64,000 nt of DNA. Origin: Pachyseris speciosa. Taxonomy: Eukaryota > Cnidaria > Anthozoa > Scleractinia > Pachyseridae. Positions 46,101 through 57,000 of the stretch are shown in pieces (position 1 is the first letter of the stretch; the number at the start of each line of letters is the position of its first letter). Below the pieces are notes generated by a model. The model did not search any database, had not been told where the DNA came from, and saw only the letters and a list, made by a program, of their open reading frames with translations. The stretch covers positions 1,016,501-1,080,500 of the forward strand of contig JAEMWC010000166.1 of the NCBI GenBank assembly GCA_016490735.1, written 5' to 3'. Position numbers and translations under genes: made by a program.

Positions 46101-49100
46101 GCTTTGTGTCTGGGTACTCAAGCTTCTTCCGGGAACACGGGTCAGCATCACTTTCAATGCCTTCGCGACAGGTAAGCTTTGTTGTATTAAAAAGGAACAT
46201 TTTAAAAATCCAATACCCACCGACTAACATCAATGGAAATCTAATGAGTTAAGGGACGGTGAGTTAGGAGTGATTTGCGTCATTAAAAAAATGGCTTCTT
46301 ATTTTAAGTTCTTCCCTTCCGTCTCGTAAGGACTGATAAGGACTGAGTTGGTTTGTTCCATCCCAATGACTGGGTGTCTTTCAGGTGATAATCCAGGAAA
46401 ACTCGTTGATGCATTTAGTTTCAGTTTCAACAGTGTCTTGAACGAAAGGCCCTCGTTAGTTCAGGATACGTGGTATAGTTACGTCATTAGTTCTAATTGC
46501 CCTCCATCTTGGATTCCTCGGGTTTTCCAAATGCTCAGAAAACCGCCTAAGTATAATATATATATTTAGCCAAGCCTAAAAGCGGAGCTCCAAAAGCATT
46601 CTTTTTCTACTGGCATTTACATATAGTGTGCTTGTCATATCACCCATCTGACCTCACTCAAGCTACAGACCCAAGGCTGTAAAAAATAGTATGGAAAGGT
46701 TATCTGAGCCAGTGTCACAGTGGATTTGGACCCCCCGCAGATTTGCACCCTCCAGTCCAGATCTGCTTGTGGATCAGATTTGGACCCCCTAGTCCAGAAC
46801 TGCTAGCAGATATGAATCCCCTTTTACGGATTTGGACCCCCACCCCTCCTAAAAACAAGCATTCTATTCAGTAAGGTAATAAAAATTCCTTTGCAAATTG
46901 AGTTTGGAGATGTTAAAAAGCAAAAAAATATATTGAGGTAGGTTTTTTTAAAACAATAATCTTTAATACTTTGTGTAAAAAAGAACCTGCAGCGCTAGTT
47001 TACATCTATAAATTTTTAAAACAAAACATTTCTTAACATCTTAGAGCAATACCTAAGGACAGGTCTGTTTCCCCGTTTAACTGTAGGCTACTTAGTTATG
47101 GTTAAGAGCCACTAGAAATTGGTGGAGAAGCCTGGTGAATGCTATTTTGAATCAGTATCCGACATCAGACATATAGTGATTCAGATCATCACTTCATAAT
47201 GAATGCAATTTCAGTTATCCAAAGCCTCCCATGAGACAGTTGGAAATCAGAAATTGTGTATCCTCTGGATATATGTATGCATCAAAAAAATTTATGAAAG
47301 AAAGATACATGGAAATCAATAAACATATTTAGATGATATGCATTAAGGCCAATATATTTCTTTTGATCAGTTACTTCTTGACCTTACTATCGCAAAAAAC
47401 TGCTTGCTGACATTAAGCTCATCAATCAATGCACCTACAGTGTTTTCAAAAAGAAATCCAGCTGCATTTCTGGCCAGCCAAGTGCAAGACTAAGCAACTT
47501 GATAATAAAATATTGGGCATGTGGTTGATATCACTATCAAGGTAATTAACAATGTAGTATGAGGATTTAAGGTAATGATTCACCAAAGAAAAAGTGCTGG
47601 AAATCCGTGTTAGCAATCTTAACTTGATTTTCTATTTTGCAAGAAAGGTAAGGACTAGTCTCACATTTCTCCATGTACATTTGAAATTGCACAACATACT
47701 TCCTCAAACATCAAAAATCCCATTACACATTAGTACCAAATGTCATCCAAACATACCACAAGATTGGTGTGACCAGCTATGAATAAAATTAATTGAAAGA
47801 CTGCATGCAGGAAGGAAGTCCAAAGGATGTGTACATTAATGAGAAAGAGCTTACTTTAAGTTTAGTAATACTTTGTCATGCGAATACATCTAAGTTGATA
47901 CAAAAAAAAGTGCATGACTGGAGAATAATTGGGAGAAAGTAAATTCCCATACAAAGAATATTATCTAATACAGTAATAGCCCACGAATAAGAACCTGGGT
48001 TTTAAGAACCTGTTAGGCTAAAATTTTCATTTTAAGCCCCCTCCACATAAGAACCTATTAAGGCTAAAATTTTAAGTTAGGTTCTTATCAGTGGGGTTGC
48101 TGTAAAAGTGTAAAGGTAGAAACTGCTGAATGAGTTTCTTTGTTATGTTTTGTTAAGGACATATACTGTACCTGCAGTGAACTGCCTATAGGCATTTCTC
48201 TATGGTACAAATAAATGATTTATACTGTATTATGAGATGATATTTATCATATATATAGTATATTCAGATAAAATTCATATGAAAATTTAAGAACCTATTT
48301 TAAGAACCTTGGTAGCCTAAATTTGCTTTCAGTACCATTTATATAAGAATGTATTTAGGCTAAATTAGAAAATTCTGGTTCTTATACGTGGGCTATTACT
48401 GTATTACACATTCTAAAAACTAAGAGGTGAAATTTAAACGTGGCCCAAAGCTAACCTAATCAAATTAAATCAAACATTTGTCTCTTACAAGTCACCCCTG
48501 CTTTGAGATTGACACTAAAAATAAAGAAGTAAAATTGAAATACAATCCAACGCTAACCTAATTAAATTACATACTTGTCACTCACAAGCTACATCTGATT
48601 TAAAATTGACACAAATAATGTAATAGATAGGACTTAAACCTGCTTAAAGAAGGTGCATGCATGATGTTCGATGGAACACCATTCCAGTCTGGTATGTAGC
48701 GATTATAAAAAGAAAAGCTGAAGGCCATATATATATATATTTAGCCAGGCCAAGCCTAGAATCGGAGTTGCACACTCTCACCGAGCAACTTCGCATGGCT
48801 TTATTTGGGCCAGTTTAATTTGTGTCCAAAACAATTGAGCAGCAGCAGGGAAAACGAAGAGTTTTCGATAGCAAACGTTTGCAAAAAAATACAGACATTC
48901 GAGAGTCCTAACTACTTTCAGATGAAAACGTAACGGAATTCAAAGCGGATTAAAAAAAAAAAAAAAACACTACAAGCGAACAAAGTACGATGCGAGTGTT
49001 ATGCTGGAAGAAGGAGAAGGTGGAGAAATTAAACAAGACTAGCTTGTAATAATAATAGCTTGTACTGATTAGTCTAGAAAAATCGGTATTTATTTTGACA

Positions 49101-50939
49101 TTAATGCCCGTAGAAAAGACAATAAAGGGTAAAAACTGATCGTTAAGAGCAGTCAACAGGAATTGACCGCGGTTCAGAACAACAAACACAAGTATTACAA
49201 GAAAACAAAGCAGAATACGAATAACATTTCTTCGAAGATTCTTGGAGAAGGTGGAGAAATTAGACAAGTAACAAAAATTGCTTAGCAATTTTGACATAAA
49301 TGTCCGTAGAAAAGACAAAAAAGAGGTCCACACCTGATCGTTTAGAGCAGTCAACAGGAATCGCCGAGGCAGCAATCACTCGGAACGCGACAGAGCTGAA
49401 TAATAGCGCCATTTCCCACAAAATCTTTCCTTGGCTGACACAAAACGCTAAAGAGCTTTGATAGTTTTACTGGTATTACCATGTCTTCCGAAGAACCTTC
49501 TTCAATTAATGATTCTCAGTGGCAAAGCGTCATCCAGTTAACGAAGAAAGCGCTTGCCAAACCACACCAGCATTTCTCTCGCAGACCCGTCCAATATAAA
49601 ATTTATCAAAGCCAGCCCAGCCTGTCAACCCATTTCGGTGTTTTTAACATCCAAACGCTGATTCTTACCGTTTCAAACAAATTAAGCCGACATGTTTATA
49701 GACGGCGAAACTTAATATTGTTGTTTACAGGCCGCTTTCGACGAAGATCTCTAAAACGTTTTTCAAATTTTGACAACATTATGTCAGATTTTGAGACGTG
49801 CACATGCATATGCATTTGATCGGCTTTTATTTACTCGAGTTTTAATGCTTAATTTTACGAGGACTCATTGTAATTATGTGTTATTAAGATAAGGGCAAAA
49901 GTTTCTTAACGCTGTTGAGGTACCAAGGTCGAAAAACAGTCAGCCAAGCCGAGTAAAAACACTCGTTAGCTTGCAAAGAAAACAACGTAACAAAAACAAA
50001 CAAACAAACAAACAATTCAACTACTTCTTTGCGTCCAAAACGAGTACAGATGATTGTTATTTATATCCATTGGAGAGAAAAATACAAGTTTCATCCCTGA
50101 ACAAAAGTAACAACGATTAAACCAAATGTTAAGCTTCTATTTATTTAATTTACCTCACTGTCCTGCGTTGTGTTGTAGAGGTTTCTACCACTTGAAAATA
50201 CGTAAGCTTCAGTAAGGTAAAAACAAGCATCCGCAAAAATAGCAAACGGTTTGTCCAAAGAAAGAGCTTTTTCCACAGAGTTTGAGCTACTCGTTCCTCC
50301 CATTAACACAGGTGAACTGTTAAGTGACCTTTCTTAGTGAGATGCAAGATGCCGCGGTAAAGTGAAAGCCCTTGAAGCGTTGAATTATACTGTTTTCAAC
50401 CGCTTAATCCATCCAAGTTTGAAGCTTTTCTTGAGAAAAATCGCTCTTCCCTTCATCACTTGAAAAGTCACGTTCCGGAGTATCTTTTGACAAGTTCTTG
50501 ATTTTTATGCTTTTTACGCGAATTTAAAGACAAACTTCGATCGAAGACGATGAAGTTGTTTTGCTCAAAATGAAGAAACCAAGTGAATGTGAAATTACGA
50601 GCCGCAGAAAGCGCGCGAAAAATTAAGCCTCGATTTGGTTTGGGTGTCCCACACCTGGCTTGAGCCTGCGATCAAATCGAAAGCAAGTACCTGGTCAGCG
50701 GTCAACTTCAAAAAAACAGCTGACCTCGATGAGGTCTCAACTTGAGCCCGCGATATGGTCACGTGACACTGGTCAGCGGATACCTTGTTTTGACAGGTGT
50801 CAATTGGTTATAAGATGGATGTCCAGTATCAAAGACTTACGCTGTAAACTAGCTGGTCAGCTGGGCCAGGTGGAGTATGGCCGCCATGTTGGATTATTAT
50901 GATTATTATTAGGATATTATTAGTTATTGGGCAACTCCA

Positions 50940-50975
<36 letters not shown>

Positions 50976-51007
50976 GCGGGCCCACGAGCAATACCGCTAG
51001 CCATTTT

Positions 51008-51039
<32 letters not shown>

Positions 51040-54000
51040 AGGTATGGTGCTCCGCTTCGCGGCCCTTCGGGCCGCTGGAGCTCCGCTACAAATGTAATCG
51101 ACTACAGCTATTCCATATTTAACATACAAATGTAATGTTTGCGACGAAAACTAATTAGAAGCAGTTTTTTTTTTTAATAACAAGAAACAGTGCAGCAAAT
51201 TTCGAGAACTAAGAGAGACTTCATTCGCATGGATACATCGTGTGACCTAAACAATGTTTAAAATGCCACGGAACCTTGCACAGGTAAATTTTGATGGTGT
51301 TTGAAGTAATGTTTAAAAATTGGTGAATGGTTTAATTGCGGGACTCCAGAGAAATCAGTTAATCCTTGGAGATGACTCTTAAACGAACATACCAGTCTAG
51401 GGATATGATTTATATTGTAGTTTCTCCGCGCTTCAGATACCAGTCTAGCTGCCCGGTTGCTTGTTTGACCTGCGAACTACGCTTTATACTCTATCAAAAT
51501 CTCCATTACTTTGTAAGCACCTGATTAAGCCGGCCCCATATTGCTAGGTTGCGTTGATATAACTTGCATTTGTTTCCTCTTTCCCAGAAAATCGTCAGGA
51601 CTTCGTGGAGGTAAGAGACGGCGAGAAATATTATTCGCATCTGCTTAGCCCGTTTGGGGGTTTTACTGGTAACCTACAGTTTGCCAGTGTGGTAGCCTCC
51701 TCTAATGTGATGTGGATTAAATTTTCTTCGGACTCATCGGTGACTGCGCAAGGCTTTAACTTGACTTACAGAGTAGCAGGTAAGGACGCTGTTTTTGCTA
51801 AGAGCCGTGTATACAGAGATGACTCTATGCGATTTGAGGCAACTGCCTGACAATGATTTCCATGGTTTTCTATGGCTGGGTGGCTTGATTACGCTTTAGG
51901 ATTTTGAAACATGGTATAGCAGGAGGAAAATAGCGCTTTCTCTGTGAGCCTGCAAAGTCTCCCTCTCCGAAAGAAGAAAACAAGGAATGTCCAGAACCCA
52001 TTAATGGTTTTCTTCGAATTCCTTTAATACACGCGCTCTATGCTTCCTTTTGTCGCAAAATTGCAATCCAGGAGAAAAACATAACGGTTACTAAATCAAG
52101 CCGTGTTTCAATTGTGCGCTGGAAAATTACCACGGGAATTTCTGAGTTAAGTAACTCGATGGCAACTCTTTCTGCACAGTTTCGTCACTTACAAACCAAA
52201 GAGCTGATTTGTGTTACTTTCATATTCCATTCACAGAAGAATTAACTACTGGATGTTATGTTTTGAAGAAATTAATCCATTGATTGTCTTTTATGGCCTT
52301 ATTTTGTCGCATCAAATATCGATTTCACTTTATAGAGGGCAAGAAAGTTTGGCGGGATGACAGAATCAATTCAGGTCATGAACGCCATTATCAACTCTAA
52401 CATATCCGAAAATTGAAAAAAAATGTTCATACACTGTCAACTTGTCTTTTCTTCCAGATGCTCCCACTGTCACCCCTCCCACTACCCCGTCTACAAGCAC
52501 GGCTGTTCCGCCTTCACAGCTGCCCAACGTTCAGATGATAGAAGGAGGTAAGCCTCAATTTCTGGCTTGGAGGAGAACGTGAGCTGGGATGTCTATAGCT
52601 ACTTGTCGTGTTTTCTTTGCTCTTCAGCTAAACATGTCTTCTTTTTTAGTAGACTCGCATTATATTATCATAATATCTCAAATCTTCCAGGGGAGCGAAA
52701 ATATCTGTTTCAGCAGGCCAGTAAAACAATTGCTGAATTTTTTTTTTAAGATAACGGCAGTTTTTGGGGACATCTAGTATTAAGGATGTAGTTTTTTGTA
52801 TACATTTAGATCTGCTTTGGAAACACTAAACGACAGCTGTATCATGTGGTAATATTCAGACTCCTGAGGTATCCTGTAGCCTCTCTAAATGCGACTACCA
52901 AAGAACCGTAACAATTTGGTGATATTGATGGATTTGATCTGGTTAAATAATTGCTTAATGGCTTTCGATTGTACGCAAGTGGAAGTAGTTATTAGAGAAG
53001 TTGGAGAGATGACGTAGAAGAGATTAAAACAAACAATAAAACAGTGTGCCTTGCCCTCAAAACAATGGCCGCAGAAACTTGTACATATCAGAGCCAATGA
53101 AATGAACAGGAGAGCTGTTACACTGCTCTAACAGGGTGCTGATAACGCATTGCGATGTGCATGGCACAATTGTTTCTAAGAGTGTTCGTCTATGGTCTTA
53201 TTTATTTATTTATTATTATTATTATTAATTTTTTTTATTATTATTATTATTTTTTTTTTTGCAAATTGACGCTTTCTGTTGCCTTAAAGGATGCAACGGT
53301 GTATCACAAACAGTGCACGCAACTTTTGGCTACCTAAACCGTAATCACAGCAGTGGTTTTGTAAGGAGCCCTGGTTATCCTTCAAAGTACCCCGACAACC
53401 TTGTCTGTAGGTGGTCCGTCCGGGTGGCTCCAGGTTACCGGATACGCGTCACGGTAATTCATGCGGACGTTGCACAGTCGGGGGCACCAGGCGACACTCT
53501 GCAGGTGGATGACGGGATAACTTGGAAGACTTCCCATGAACACTCAGCGCCGTGGGAGTTTTTGTCGGCGGGGTATATTATGCGTGTTCTTTTCATCACG
53601 GATGCAATGAATTCAGGAGACGGATTCTATCTCCAATATGAAAGAGGTATTGTTGCAGTGATAAGTTGAGTTATTTCCTGCCCATGCCGGTGTTCTGAAG
53701 CTGATGTTTATAATTCTTATTCCCGTTGTTTAAGGTTCAAGGTTCTCCCACACATGAATTGTGTGAGTTCCAAATTATTTTGTCTACTGGTTTTATTGTT
53801 ATAGTGATTTCTCGCTGAGGGCATGTTTGGGAATTCCTGCTGACCTTAACTGGGACCTCCGTGATTTGTTTGGAAGTTCAATATTCATTGTGTGTTCGCG
53901 TTGGTATGTTTGGGTATTCCTGAATGGGCAATGTCCAGAGTAATTCATATTCCCATGGTCTCTGAACCCAAACAAGTCTACAGAAAGAGTATTTAACTCC

Positions 54001-57000
54001 GAACATTCAGGCTTAATTAGTCGGTCAGTAGTTGTCAGTCAGTAGTTGGTTGTTCAGCTAATCGCTAGAGGTTTGTCAGATGTAAAGAAGAATATGTGTA
54101 AAGCTATCAGCCGAAGATTAAAGCCGTTGTCGTAGAGTCTTGGTGCCTGCGAATGTGCCTACTGCTTGCGTACGCACCGTTGCAGCCCCCCTCGCTACTG
54201 GCCTGTAATACTGCACTATAATATTTACATTTTTATTGTCATGCACTTCCAAATCGCTCGTCTCCTCCAAATCGTTACCATTTGCGGTGACGTCTACCAG
54301 TAATCTTTCAAAATCCTTTTTTGCCAACAGATGAATTCGTCAGTTTTTAACTCATTCATGCGAGCATGCGCATGGGGTGAGTTGTTGTGAAGAGTAGATT
54401 TTGGCGTGAACAAAAATCTGCGTAGACGGAAACGGAAGTGACGTCACAAAATGGATGAGAACAATCGCTGAGCAACTGGTTTTTGGCGGCTGGAAGAACT
54501 ATTTTCTGAAAGAGCGAGCTGTCATTTTTTGACCTTCCTATTGGCAAATCTTTTACGCAGTATTCTGTTGCTTGGCTAGTGAACTCGTTCCACGTAACTG
54601 TGTAGGTCTGACTGTTATTTTATACTGTTTATCAGAACCGCCAGTCGTTGCTGAACCCGCGAGAATCCCAAAGATTTCAGTTCTTCTAACCCAACTGACC
54701 CATTTTTATTCGGCTGGTATTTAATGTTGATTCGGTAAAGTTAAGGCCTCGCAACTAGAAAAGAATGTGAAAGTGTAAACTAGGTCCTGGTTCTTATTTG
54801 TAAGCAATATTGACCCTGCCAGACTGCGAGGCAAGATGTGTTCAGAATCTCATGTCACAAAAGCAAAGGACATTATTTTGTTGGGCCACTAGAATTCATG
54901 ATTCTTGAATGAAGCAGGTATTTGATTGACTTTGTTCTGTGTTCTACAAACGCAAATATTTCTTGATTTTATGAGACATTTTGATAACAATCTTTATACT
55001 TGTTACGCAGTGGGGCTGCGACACGGCGTTGTGGACGATTAATTTGTCAGTTACATTTCTGTTGGGCATCGTGAACCTAATGAAAGGCTTTACGAGCTAA
55101 ATCCAGGATAGGTTAAACTACGTAGTTTCTAAATTGCGCTAGTGTTTCTGTCGACGTAACAGCTTTCGTTACGGCGACATTTCGCTGTATTTAGCGATAT
55201 GCATGAATGAGTTGGCTGAAAGGAGTCTGAATTTCTTCTAAAACTGTGCCTTTTGCGGTAATTCCACCAACAATTAAGTTTCCTATGCCGGCCCTATCAT
55301 TTACAGAAATCGTGTTTTCTACAGTAATGTCCACAGATCCTTGTGAGAAGTGCACCTCACGATCTACTCAGGCCAGTCTGTCATCAGTAAATTCAACCGA
55401 GGGAAATGGATCGAATGAACCTCAACAACCGACGCAAGAGGGCTTCTCAGGCAGTCGAGAAGACTGCAGTGGTAAAAGTAAGCACCATATGTCATTTGAC
55501 ACTTGGGGGCTTATTAAGGTGGCTACCACCGGTTTCTAGCACTTTCCAGCTTTTGTACTTTGAGGAATCATTACTAGCAAACCTGATATACTGTTACCTT
55601 TATAGTGGTAACAAACAAATGCCCAATCATTGGTGAGCAAGTTATGAATGAATTTTTTCCACTCAATGGGTTACCATAGCAACATTATAACCTATTAGAA
55701 ACGGAATGTGTTTATTCTAGCTGTCACTTGCAGAAAAAGTATCCTTCAGGCTGCAAACATAAAAAAAATTGTAGTCTGAGACAGCTTTGCCACTCGAATC
55801 CCATATCGGCTTCCATCCTATAGCTAGAGTAAACACATGCCACCAAAAATTAACTGATTTGGGTTTTGACTTAATGAAAAATTATATTGTGGAAGTTTCT
55901 CTTTATCAGTGTTGGCTGATTTATTCCCTTCAACATGTGCTTGACTATCGTTATCAGTGAAGTAGCGTGTGCATGGATAATATTGTATACAATTCTCGTC
56001 ATACAACAATAGTTTAATTTTGAACAAGCCTTGATGTGTTGCATACAAGAACGTGCTACCGTCCTAATCAGCCATTACAGCGCTAAAAATCACTTTCAGA
56101 TCTCCAAGTAAACTATACTCCAGCTGCAAGACAAAACGTCTTTACTAGTAAGGATGCAGATGACGTTTTTTTTTTGTCTTCGTTTCTTTTTTTTAGAAAA
56201 TTGGCGGGCTGTTGCAGTATCATTCATTGTACTTTTCTGCGTTGTTACCATTATTGCAGTTGTACTGCCCATTAAACGTCGGTAAGTTTATTAGGCCCGC
56301 GTAACATTACAACTTATTGATTCAAAACATACTGCACCAAGTTGCAGGGAGATAATACCATGAACGAGATCGAAAATCAACTGGAAAAACTAGTTACCAC
56401 AGGTCACCTTACACTCACTTTAAGGTTCTGTACTTGCTATCAAAAGAAGTAAGTTTGCATTTGTAAGAAACAGAAATGCACACGCACAAAAATATGGGCA
56501 AAAACGGCGTTCAGCTGAACTTATAGAGTCAAGGAGATTTTGCACAAACATTTATTTGATGAGGAGTCTTGCGGCATTATACCCTGCGAACAGAGTCTCC
56601 CCTTTGCCTTGTCAGAAGAGCAAAAGACGGAAGGAGACTCTGCAGAAGTAGAAACTGCTCGTGGCGGGAATATTTAATTTGCAACACAAAACAGGTTTTT
56701 CGAGATATGGCATCAGTGGAAACTTCTAAATCTCAAAGTAATCCATTTAAGAACACGAGGAGAAATTTAGCAAGGCAAAAATGTTCTTTCCGCCATTCCG
56801 TCTTCCATTACACTGAAACTGCCTTCATGCGAGTTAACAAATAAAGTTGTGTACTTTTACCAACCTGAAGCGCTTGCTGATCATGATCATTCTCAACATC
56901 ATCTTTATTGTACAACACTCGAAGAATTCGTGAGTCACAAACCGCAGGCGAGTGATTTACGAATTCTTCGAGTGTTCTTCCAACATCCCAAGTGGTTTAT

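Noticed and set aside
49481..49819. 112-codon plus-strand frame ([13 protein letters not shown]...) as a gene
   Set aside because: Lies in the long CUB1 intron with no recognised family and no splice or repeat-independent support. Left as unassigned.
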